Source of the DNA: Diplolepis rosae
Lineage: Eukaryota; Arthropoda; Insecta; Hymenoptera; Diplolepididae
Reading direction: 5' to 3'
Length of the DNA: 64,000 nt
NCBI GenBank assembly: GCA_030998225.1
Contig: JAPYXD010000727.1
Span: 4,650,001-4,714,000, forward strand
A model generated the notes under the pieces. The model did no database searches and was not told the origin of the DNA. It saw nothing but the letters and a program-made list of their open reading frames with translations. A program made the position numbers and the translations under genes. Shown here one piece after another: positions 1-12,500 of the stretch. The first letter of the stretch is position 1. Each line of letters opens with the position of its first letter.

Positions 1-471
1 CAGAAAAATGTCTAACATTGGTAATAAAAATCTGACATTAATAATGTAATAAAATCCACTATTTCGATATCAATGCTTTTGGTATTTTTCTGCAAGAGTA
101 AAAATTATGAAGATTTAAAATTGTGCGTTGGAGTGAACTCGAAGGGTTTTTAAAATATTTTTTGTACATCAAAGCATCGATGAAGTTGGTTCCGGAATCG
201 AAAGACAAATTACAGGATATTCATTATATGTCATTTCGAAATAGGATGGAAGTTGTGGATGACATCGGAACTATCGACTATACATATTATCCGTGCAGTT
301 TTCATTTTTCGAAAGAAGGAACGAAGGAATGATTTTTGTGCTTCTTCACGGAGGACTCGACGAATCGAAAGGGGGTGCGATGGCGGTGGGGTAGGAAAGT
401 TTTATCAGTTTTTCTTTAAAATCATTAAAGTTAATTTGGTCTGGAGCGGAGGTCCTACGACTTGTGGAAAG
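1..471 (-). other. Ssdp: Ssdp 3' UTR, running off the left edge
   Basis: Sequence after the stop codon on the minus strand. I see no minus-strand AATAAA within these bases, so the cleavage site may lie beyond the window edge or use a variant signal. Confidence 0.6.
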
Positions 472-576
472 TTATTGCATGAAATAGTCTGGATGGTCTG
501 AATCCTTTTCAAACCTCTTGGCTTCCTCTTGCATGCTCTCCTTGATCTTGAGAATGGCTGCTGACTCGTTCTGATC
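472..576 (-). CDS. Ssdp: Ssdp terminal coding exon 13 (residues 411-444 and stop)
   Basis: Encodes [20 protein letters not shown] then [14 protein letters not shown] and TAA. It lies 4.5 kb downstream of exon 12 across the largest intron. The acidic/helical C-terminus agrees with insect Ssdp. Acceptor CGCAG at 577-578. Confidence 0.93.
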   Translation of the reverse strand, partial: DQNESAAILKIKESMQEEAKRFEKDSDHPDYFMQ

Positions 577-3500
577 CTGCGAACCAACCAACACCAGGCC
601 GGTTACACCACATATAGGGAAGGTTAATCCTCAAGGGATACCTTGCCGAATTAGCACAGCGTTCTATCAAGATGGCAAAGTCCTTCGATCCAACATTTAT
701 CTAATACTTTTTTCTCTTTTCTAAATTCTAATTAGACTCGAACTCCCTTCACAATAATCTCAAAATAAAGCATTTTCCAAATTTATTTTAAAAACTAAAT
801 TTACAAAGCAGGGAAACTCATTTGAAAAATATCTTAAATATCGAAACAACTAATTGGCAGCATTATTGCCATTACACTTATTCCAATTTAGAACTTAAGT
901 TTTGTTTCCCTGATTTGTAAAACATAGTTCTTAAAAAAAGTAAGAATAATTTTGAAAAACTTTTGGAAAAAGCATTAATTAAATCTGCAATTAAGACAAG
1001 ATTTACTCATAAGAATGTTGGTTTGGATGAAAAAAGGTTAATAAAACCTCCATAAAATTGTTTTTATAAATCGCTATAAATGCCTTAAAAATAATTTTGT
1101 AAATCTTTGAGAAAGAACGAGTCTGAAGCGAGAGGGCTTCAGTGTCGGATCGAAAGCAAGCAAGCAAGAATCTATCAACGATCTGGAGAGATCGCGGAAC
1201 GAATCTCGATCTTGGATCGAATGCTGGCTAGCATATACGCATAAGCGTAGTGTGGTGGTGGTGCGTCGGTGGGGCTGGGCTCGAAAAAAGCAATATTTGG
1301 ATGAAAGAATGGGAAATTGGGATTTTCATCAGGGTGCTCTGACCCACAACACATGGACGTTAAATGAAAGTTACCGTAATGGCGCATGTCATTCTTCGCC
1401 AGCTCTCACTGCCTTTCGATATCGCCTGCCCCCCGCACACGCACACATCACCGATTATTTTTACCATAAAAATAATAATTCAATTTCATTAATTCAATTT
1501 CAATAATTCAATACCAATCGCGTCTACTTTTTTTAAACCTCTTTAATCACAGTCCACAATCGCTCGGCTCACGCATCCATGTGCTACAGGTCAGTACAGG
1601 CTAGTACTATATACAGCTATCAGATTTCAAAAATACATATAATACCTTAAACGTCAAGCAGTTGTTTTCAATCACTGGGGTAAATCTCTTATAAACTTTT
1701 TCCGATTCTAAATTGTAATAATACAGATCGCTTTTTGCACTTGCGTGAAAAATGGACTTATAATCGAATGAATCGAATATAATAAAATGTTATTGAAGAA
1801 TTGATACTTGTAAATTCACGCAAGATAGAAACGCTAGTCTGTAAGTGAAACTTGGAAAAATGCGAATGAGTTCTCGGTCCAACAGATAGTCATATATATA
1901 CTCTGGTAGCCAGCACCCTGCGGGTTTGACAAATAAAAAGAAAACTCAGTAGTCTCAGTGTAACAGGATTACATTTATTGTCTCGATATCCCATTGCGTG
2001 TAGGCATATATTTGTTATCAAGTTCACCATGCGTAATATAATTTACAACGTGGGAGTATCCAAATAAATGATGTTGAAAAGGTACCAAGGCGCGTTAAAT
2101 CAGGCGTTAGGCGCTTTAAAGTACAATTACTCTTATATAGAAAGCGGAACACGAGATTTTCTTTTTTTTTTCCTTAATCTAGCGAGTACTTTCGACTTAC
2201 TTTCCGTCTTTAGCTTCTCATCGTCTTGTACCGTTTCTCTTCAAGTTAACACTAATAAATTGAGCACGAACCTTGGAACCTAAGCGTACCTTTCACGTCG
2301 AGTATATTAAGTCAACACGTTTAAGTTTTCCTCTCTTTTCTCGGAAAAGTGCGCAAACCAGAGTATAAAAGTTATATTTACAAAAAAAATCACTTATAAA
2401 ATAATCCTACGTTTTATTAAAGCAAAATTGTAGATAAAGCTTTCAGAAAATGATTTTCAAATCATTTAAAACCTTATGGTTGTATAAACCTTGAAATCCC
2501 AAAGATCTTTAAGTTCAAATGATCTAGAACGTTGTAAAATATTTGAACGTTTATTAATCCGAGGAAATAAATAAAATTTATTTGTCAGCCCTTAACCATT
2601 CAGAAAATTTGCTGATTGGCGCGCGCACTTTTCTTCGCTTTATTACATAAGTCATTAATAATTATTTTAGTATTCAGGTTAAAGTAACTAATAGCAGCAC
2701 AGCATAGTCCGGTACTGACCTATAACCACCTGCGGACGGATAAATTCCACGTATCCTTTATTCTTTTTTTTTAAAAATCCTGCTATGAACCTCCTCCTCT
2801 CCCTTTACACTCACTCAATTAGGTTCAGTACTCACACTGTCTACGATGTTGTATCCATATAAAAATAGTAATGTTTTTTTACATAATATTCCTCTTGCAT
2901 TTTCAATTGTGTATATTACTGTGAGTGGCTATTTGCTTCGCAAAAATCTTCGACGTACCTCGTATTAAAGGAATTCGGATATTATGAGTCAACAATATTC
3001 CGTAAAAGACATTAAGGAATCAACATTTGATAGTATTAAGAAATAATAAAAATCTTTTTCGTTTATCTCAATGTCAATTCCGATTTTATTACATTTTTAT
3101 AATTAAGTCTACTTTCTAAGTAATTTACTCGAGACTAAATTGTAATATTGAGTATCAAGTGATCACAGACTGATTCTGCTTCCTATTCCAGCAGACGTTA
3201 TAATGATAAAGGGTGCTGACTTTTGCGAAAACTCTTTACCGCGGGATTTGTAATTTAAATCAGATTGTAAAGAATTGATTAAAATTTAATTTTTCGATAG
3301 AAATAAAACTTCAAGTTAAATTCAAAACTTTTCCTATTAAAGTCGACACCCTCTAATACATAGGGAACATTTTCATATCAAGTCTTGTCTTCTAAAACGA
3401 GAATATCGCTTACTGAAATTGTACAAATTGACAAAAAACGACTTTATTTACAATGTCACATTTCTCTGTACTACTCTATATACAAAACCGAATTCAAATT

Positions 3501-6500
3501 GAGCAAACAGTCGAGGCCCAGCATTAAGCAAATCCTCTAATTAGTTTCGAATTTCGCCGGTTGCGACGTAAAAAGCCACTCATTAAGTAATAACGATGCA
3601 CTGAGAACTGCACTCATAAGAGTGAAGAATAACCATGAGAAAACAGTGGAGGGACTCTGAATTCAACCGGATTTATCGTTTCATTCTAGAGTCGAATCGT
3701 AAAAAGAAGACTATAAAGAAACTGGATTTGAGCCTTTGTTTCAGGTACGTGAAGTTGAATTCGTTTCAAGATTTAAAAGAATTAATTAAACGAATTAATT
3801 TAAAAAATTAATAATATAAAAAAATCTAAAATATCAATTTAAAGTGTTAAAATAATAAAAAAAGTTTCAAGTAATGATACGAAGAAGCTCGTCGTCACGG
3901 TATTCTCTCATAACTCTAGAACGAAAGAATAAACCATCCGTGACTGGAGCAAGCTACATATCGCGTTATAAAAATGGGAAAAAATGGATTAAATATTATG
4001 CGACCACATCACAGTAGCAGACAGTCACGAGTAACAGCCTTTCGTTCTCCAGGCACCTTCGCTTAAAAGCTATATCTCAAATAAATATAAATAAAATTCA
4101 ATACCGACGACAGAACTAAGAACGAAGTAATCTAATAAGAAAAAAATCAGAAACAACCAGAGTAAAAAATTAATTCTAGTTTGCAACCTTGAGAGTATTA
4201 GTTAAGCATATATATTATAATGTGTATGGCGATAGTGGCAATTAAGTAACTTTATCAGCGCAATAGATTCTTAAGTGCTAGCCCATCCGATTTGATGCAA
4301 CTGACAACAAATGCTCAATGAGATTTGATCAACACATTAATTTCGTTCTGTTTTGCACAAGTGGGAGGGTGCCTCGACAACCGTTTTGTGCGAATCTACG
4401 TACGTAAATGTGCTCGTTAGCGATTCGCATGATCCTCCGCATTATGCGATTAACCAGGAAGATGCAGCCAGGACGAATTGTTTAAAAAAACTGTCGAAAA
4501 TAGAGAACATGCATTTATACGATTACTTTCAGATATTAAAACAAACAACCACGCTCAAAGAACACAAAAACTTGTTTGTGTTTTAATATCCAATTAGAAG
4601 AACCTAATTTCAACGTATTTCAATATAATTTACAAGATTTATAGCCTCTCAAAAATTTAAACAATGTATAAGGTTGACCAAAAATAGTAAAGTTTCAATT
4701 TTTCAAATTATCATTCAGTTGCATTGTTTTTTTATCAAGAAATTTTTAGTTTTTTTTCACTTTGGAAATAACAATAAATGGAGACATTCAAAAATCGAAA
4801 CTTTACTTTTTATAAGCGGACCCTGAAGCAAACTTTCATTTAATTATTTCAACAATCACCCTTTAACAAGAACAAATGAGTTTAAGCAAATGAAAATATT
4901 TTATCTCATGAAAGATGGTCAATCTACGAAATCGAAAATTAACTTCTGAATATAAGAAGTAATGTCTAAAAGTTGCAAAAGATTTTTCTTCTCACTAAAT
5001 CCCTAATTGAGGTTCACATTTTCGCCTTTCACACTCCATAAAAAAGTAGATTTATGCGATTTTGATTTTTTAAACTAGAAATATTGGTTAGAAAACCCTG
5101 CTGATACTCACGTTTTCTCCCGGACCACCAAAACCACCGAGATTGTAGTCACCCATTCCACTACCACTATCTTCGCGTGGTGTTCCAGGACCACCATTTG
5201 CTGGACTATTTTTCATACCATCAAGGCCATCTCCATTCAATACTGGACCCATCGTGTTGGGTCCCATTGGACCCATTGGTCCACCTTCTGGACCTCCACT
5301 CATTGGAAAATCCTGCAATCATGACATATTTCAATTTTAGAGTCAGTGCTTGAGCAATTTAATTTTTCAGATTTTATCTTTTAAAATTACATTTTAAATA
5401 AAGGGGATAAGTGAAAAGTCTTACTCCAGGCATGTTTCCTCCAGGTACTGGTTTCATCATGGTGTACATGTTTTCTCCTCCACTATTACTGCTGTCCTGT
5501 GGACTTGGCATTATAGGCGTGCCAGGCCCTGGAGGTCCACTCGAACCTGAAGGTCCGCCGTAATTACCGGGCGAAGACGAGGAGTAATTCATGGGCTAAT
5601 AAAATAATTATCTTACTTATGAATTTATCAAAATTGAAATTCAAAGTATTTTCAATATTCGCAAAAATTATCATCGTTTTTTGTTTTTAATTTGTTAAGT
5701 TTAAAAAAAAAAAGGAATTGAGAGACGTTAAAACTAATAATTTATGAAATAAAACCTTTGAAGATCAGAAAATTATTTATAATTTCCAAATTTTTAAAGC
5801 TTCCAAACACTTAAAATGTCCAAATTCAAGTTTTTATAAATATATTTTTATTTATACCTTTATATGTCTGTTACCCTAATATCGCGCATGTGGGCAAAAA
5901 GTCGTGTCAGTAAGAAAGAAAATTTCAATACTCTCTAGTTTGTCCTAATTCGCAAATTTCTTAATTGTTTTTATTTTATTCAACATAAATATAAAATTTA
6001 AAGTATTTATTTCGTTTGAAAACTGCTAAGCAAGAGGAATTTAATTGTGACTCTTTCCTGTATTTTTCAGTTTCACGCAGAAAAAAAAACTGTAGAATCA
6101 ACAGATGTCATCTGCTGGAATAGGGACAGCAGATTTCTTTTGTAATATTTACAGATTTTTCTGTTGGATTTAGAGTTTGTTTGTAAACTCAACAGATGAA
6201 CCTGTAAAATCTACAAAAATGTCTGTTAGAATAACGGATTTTTCTATTTTCTTGAAATCCGCAATTGTAACAGACATGTCTGTAGATTTTACAGGTTCAT
6301 CTGTTGAGTTTACAAACAATCTGTAAATCCAACAGAAAAATCTGTAAATATTACAAAAAAAATCTGCTGTCCCTATTCCAGCAGATGACATCTGTTGATT
6401 CTACAGTTTTTTTTTCTGCGTGTTCCATTTTCTTGTATTTTTATGAATTAAATTTAGAAAATAAAATAGAGAAGCGTTTGAGCGACAAAAGTTAGGAAAT

Positions 6501-9500
6501 TTGAAGGTTTTCCGAATTAGTAATCAATTTTGCATGGTTAAGAGGTTAATCCTAGAGGTGAGTTAAGCCAATTCTTTTCGCCCTTCTCATTCTTAAATTA
6601 ACAAATTAAATGGATTTTCCATAAATTTGATGAAATTTAGACTTCCAATAGAAGTTTAATTTAAATCTTTAGACTTAAAAAATTTTAATTGAAGATTTCT
6701 AAAATAAACTCAAAAATGTTTGTAATCATACCGTAGATGTGTTTGGTTGCCACTGAGGTCTTCCTCCAGGGCCAGCCATACTCATAGGAGGCATCCCAGG
6801 TCCTCCTGGACCACCAGGACCTAAACTACTATTAGGAGGTGGACCTCTCATTCCCTGTCCATAACTTCCAGGACCCATTGGTCCCATCGGCGGCCCTCTT
6901 GGTGGCGGGTTCATCCTCGGGCCCATGTGATTCATTCCCGGAGGTCCTATATACAAAATACTTTGTTAATACGTTATCTAAACGTCTCAAAATATATTCA
7001 CACTAAACTATCTTTGTTAATGCTAACCACTAACATTTGTACTTGTGGCAAAAGATGATCCATGATCCATAATTGAATTTGGAATATTTAAATGTCGAGA
7101 AGACACATGTATTCATTCAAAGCAAGCGCTTTTTTATTGAAAGCGGAATGAGAATCATTCTTTGCCAAAGCAGCATGGACAAAGTCAAGCTGACATGCTA
7201 CTTAAGCGGCATTTTTACAGAGAATTATACAATAACGTAAAGCTCATGCTAAAGAATAGTATGCAAAAAAAGTAGTATTTAGCTTTTGATTAAAGCAGTT
7301 TGTACTTTTTTTAGAGAACAAAGAAGTATGAAACAAGCAATGTTGTGTTGTATCCAATATTTGTAAGGATATTTCAACTTTTGATTTTAGAATTTCAATT
7401 AATTCAATACAAAATAAGTATGTAATGTATTTTTAAAATAAGTCATGTTTAGTTATTTTTTCAGAGTAAATATATATTGATTAGAACAATAGAACAAAAA
7501 TGAAATGTATAGAGATGTTAATTAATAAGGAATTTACGAACATAAATTTCTATTGTATTTTGGTAGAAAGTCTCTAATGAAAGTTGGACAGATCAAACAT
7601 ATTATTTATATTGTGCGCTTTGCTAGTTCGTGAAGTATTTCAGCTAAATCTAGAAAATGAAAATAGACGAAAATAATTGAAGGTACATTGATATTAGACA
7701 TTTACTTTTGCCTTGAAAATACTTTAATAATGGATGAAAGGAAAAGGTTGATGGAAGAGTGTGAGTGTGCGGATTGTGCAACGAACCTGCTGCATGACTT
7801 ATTGGAAAGAACCTTTTGAAAAACGACCGAATAAAAAATTCAATTTTGAATAAGGGCAACCTCAGAAACTATAAAAATTAAAAATCCAGCCTTTTAATAA
7901 TGTATTTTCTTGATGCCAAAAATAAAAAAGACGCTGATATTAAAACCAAATTATTTGAAAAAATTTTTAAACCGATAACAATATGCAGGCGCTAACTCTT
8001 TTTCTAGTTTAAATTAATTACATTTTTTCATAGAATCAACACGCTAATTAATGCTAAGCTAATATTTTCGCTTTAATTTTTCATGTGATCGTCATGCTGG
8101 ATGCAAGATTCTCGGACGAGGATACATTTATGCGGTAATACAAAGCTAGTGCGACTTTCTGTATAGGAGAAACAAAAATTAGAGGCGGAAAAGTAGAAAT
8201 TAAGACAATAGGCCTGTTCTAAGTCATGTCAGTGTGATTCGGTTGCTGGGTTGCTTCCTACCTTGCCACCCTACAAACTCTCCAGCTTCGCCTGAGGAAC
8301 ACAAGAGCACACATTAGTACTGCAGGTAGGTAAGGTCAGATCGATGGCAGTAAAGTCTAGTTATTTTGCAGTGGAATAAGAAAATCTTTCTGAAATACTC
8401 TTAGCAGCAAAAAACATTATATTATATAATCCTTCACAAGCCGCATTGATATGAAAACTCTATATCTGAGTATATATCTCTATTATATGAACTTCAACAA
8501 AATTAAGTAATCAAATAGTAAAAAATGTATTTTAAATATCAAAAGGTAAATTCTATATAATGTCTAACGCCTTTCATAAATATATTTTGATAATTAGAAA
8601 CATTCTGTACACCTGGTGAAGGATTCATACTTGTAATTACTGTAAAATCAATTAGTAGCATACATTCTCTTTCCTTATGTGGAACGTAAGAGATTTGATT
8701 AAGAGCAGTAATTAATTTTTTTTCAAGCCAAATAATAAAGCCGAATCACAGAATGTTGTAAAAGATATAAATTATTTGTTATTCAAGATAATATATTTTT
8801 TTCAAATATGACTCGTTCATAATGGATTGTTATCGATGATTTTGGTTGAAAATATTCTAAAACTATACCACTGTTTTTCCACTAGACAGTTTAACTCCAA
8901 TCCACTCCACATCACAGCAATCCAAACCAATTTTAATATTACTCATTTTTTGCTGTGTGCTTTCTTTTACGCATGCGTGTATGCCATTCTCCTTTCACAA
9001 ATTTCGTCAATGCCAAGAAAACGGGGAATATTGTCACAAACAAGATGGCTTACCTTGTCTAGTGGGATCCATACTGTTAGGCATCATTGGCTGCCCCGGA
9101 GGCTGAAATATTTTTATCGAAATTTTAATATTCATAAAAATTAGTAAATAAAGTCTTGGAATGAAAACATCTACAAATTCAATTTTTTTACCCCATTGAA
9201 GTCATTTCCCATCTGAGCCAAACGAACTCCACCAGGTCCTCGTGGTCCCGCAGGATACCTTGGTCCCATAAACTGAAATACAAATTTTAATCACTGCCAT
9301 GATCAATCTCTCGCTGTCTCAAAATTAAACCACTTGTAATTAATTCTCATGTACAAATTTTTGTTAGTAAAAGCCACAAAGTTAATAACAAAGATCAGAC
9401 AGATTAGACATTGTAAGCATCGGACGACATACATATTATAAAATCTGATTGACGATTAACAGACAAAAACTAAAATTTCTCCCCAAATACAATTGAAAAA

Positions 9501-12500
9501 GCTTTAAGACTCCTGAGTTATTTACAAGGTTGTTCAATTTCAGCTAAAATGAATCCGCAATACTTCGATTTTAAGAGAAGAAAAACTGAGAAGTAAGAAA
9601 AGATGCACGGGATATCAAAATGCCAATCTCTAATAGTCTAATCTTACCTGATTAATTAGCAGTTTTCTTCAGTTTAACCCAGTGTATTATTTTCTTACAT
9701 GTAATATCGATTTATCTTACCTTTACCATCGACGCTACTCGACCCCGGATTAACATAACTGATTCGTGCCAAATGCAGTAAAAGTTAAAATTAAAATGTC
9801 GAAAAAAAAAAGAAATACGAAAATTTAAAGTGTTTTTGGAAATCAAATTGATTTTTATTAACTGTGTTATTCTGATTCAGCACAAATCGGTTCAGCATTA
9901 AGTTTTAAAAAACTTTCAATTTATAAAGTATTCAGTTTTCAGAAAATCTGTATTTGAAATATTTAAAAGACAATTTTTTTAAAAGTATATATCCAAAGAA
10001 ATATTTTTAATTAAAAATATTAAAATTTCTTAATCAATTATATGAAGTATCTTTAAGGAGTTCATTGACTTGTGTCTAAACTGAAATACGAATATATTTC
10101 TATAAAATTGTTGTCATCTACGTAGGACCCATGGGAACGCAGTTTGGTGTCAACGTATGATAAACGTTGCTTTGCAAAAGTCAAACCCTTTTATAATTTT
10201 TTTATAATATATATAGTTCTAACTTTTTAAATCAACCTCAAATAGACTATATTTATAGATGAGCTTTTATAAAAATATGGCGGTGATTCAGTTTAAACAA
10301 AAGTCAATGGACTGACCCTTTAATTATTTGAATGATCGCTTCAATATTATCTTTTTAATAAGCAAATAATTTGTTAAGATATTATGAAAACTCATTTAAA
10401 ATTGATATTTTTGATTGATAAGTGAAAATCGTCAAGAAAGAAGCGAGATCGAGTGAACGAATTGATGCGATCGATGGTGCGGTGTATGATGATTTGGAAC
10501 GAGTGATTTTTAATGATTGAGTGTGTAGGTGTTGAATGAGGCTTACCTGGGTGGACATCATCTGCGAGTGTGGGGGCGGGGGTGGCTGGGGGTGCTGGGG
10601 GGATGGCTGTGATGAGGGGTGTGTGGGCGGAGATGGTCGCATTGTCGAGTTGTTCTGCAACAAGCAACGCAAACGACAGACATGTAGCAACACTGCGATC
10701 CAGGCAAAACAGCTAGACTAAAAAGGCTTTGGGACAGATGTGTTAAATACCATAGGAAAGTTCATAACTTCAAAAGGTCAAGTGAAGTAAAAGTTTTTAA
10801 AGTATCCTCAAATTTCCCAAAGATTCCCAGTATTATTTACACATAACTATTTAGACAAAAAATGGAAAATTTTTAAATTAGATTCGAGAATTTTTAGTTT
10901 TAAATATCAAATATATGTAATGGTTCTTTACATTTCGACTCCAAAATGAAGTGTAAAAAAATTTCATAGTTGTATACTAGAATTTTCGATAAAACCTTCT
11001 TTTGATAAAACATTTTACATACAGCATTGAATAAAGACACGACCACTTATTTTCCCCTTTTCCTCATCATCCATTTATGAAAAACTATCATTTTTGATAA
11101 AGTGGCGCTTGTAGGCAAACAAGATATTTGAATTAAGGGCATGTGATACTTAGGAAATTAGCAAATTTTATTGATTTTAGGTTTCTATATGTTTGTGTCC
11201 AAACTACATGAAAATTAGTTTTCAAAATTTGGAAAATAGTAGATAAGATAAAAACGGACGTAGATAGACTACTTTTGGTTTCGAAAATGAAAAAAAGTTA
11301 AATTTTAGGAAAATATACCGAATTTTTTTTATACATTATTAAAACCAAAAGTAGTTCATCTACGTCGGTTTTTATCTTCTCCAACAATTCTCAAATTTTG
11401 AAAACAAAATTTTATATATTTTGGACACAAACATATAGAAATTGGACTAAATTGTTCACATGAACGTTCTATTTTTCTCAAGTATCACACGCTCTTAAGA
11501 CAAGTTGGAAATGAAAATTCCTACCACTTATTACGTATTCTAGTCTACTATCTAAGCAGGCTTGATTCTTTCAAGTGCGATTAAAATTTCAGTTTATCCC
11601 TAGCTGACAAGTTTCGATATTTAGATAAACGTTATTTAATTACATTTTAAATGCCAGCAGAAGGTTAAACATTTGACGAACCTTTTTTGTGTTTATGCTA
11701 AATTGTTGACACTATGACTATTCTAAAATCTAAGATTTGACTCTTTTTGGACATAATTTACACATCTGAACAGTAGTAGGTACACGTATGCACATATAAG
11801 AGTTAGGTACATAGCAGATAGAAAATAAGTACATAAATACAGAATAGACAAGCATGATGTGGAATATTTCATTTCATACACTTCAGATGATGTTAAAAAA
11901 TCTGATAAATTTCAAGAATTTAATCTTTTTCAGTTTCAAAACTACTAATAATTCAATTTTACTATTCATTTAAATTTTTTATACTTTTTCTCTCACACTT
12001 TCTCCCCCATATAAGAAAGGAGAATCGCTCTTTAAATGTGCATATTTTTCGTTTCTCGAAAGAAATTTCATTGGTTAGCATTTAATTTTGATTATTAAAT
12101 ATATATACGTATGTAAAATTGATGTAGAAACGCGTGCATCAAAAGAGCTGAGAAAGGCATATTATGAATGCACAGATGATGCAAATGCATATACAGAATA
12201 TGATATAGTGGCTTAGCAGCTACGGATTATGCACAATGTATAATACTTGAAAAAGTGAATCGGCCATAAATTTATATTTTTGAGCGATAAACTATTTTAC
12301 TAAAGAAACTTGTAAAAATCTAATGATATAATCTGATTTTGAGTTCAAAAATTCACTTTTACAAACGATTATAATGAACAAGAATGAATTGACGTATGCA
12401 AAATGCTTGATATGAACTCCGATTTGGTAAATAGAGTGAAAATGTATTCAATGCAACAAAAGGAAACTTACTGGAAAGAATGCAGGATTCATTGGACCAC

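Noticed and set aside
8827..9144. 105-codon plus-strand open frame
   Set aside because: It overlaps Ssdp exon 9 antisense, and the part beyond it is low-complexity AT DNA. No domain seen.
9721..9775. Extra Ssdp exon in intron 7 around a G+C-richer patch
   Set aside because: No acceptor/donor pair in phase. The joined exons already keep the conserved protein continuous.
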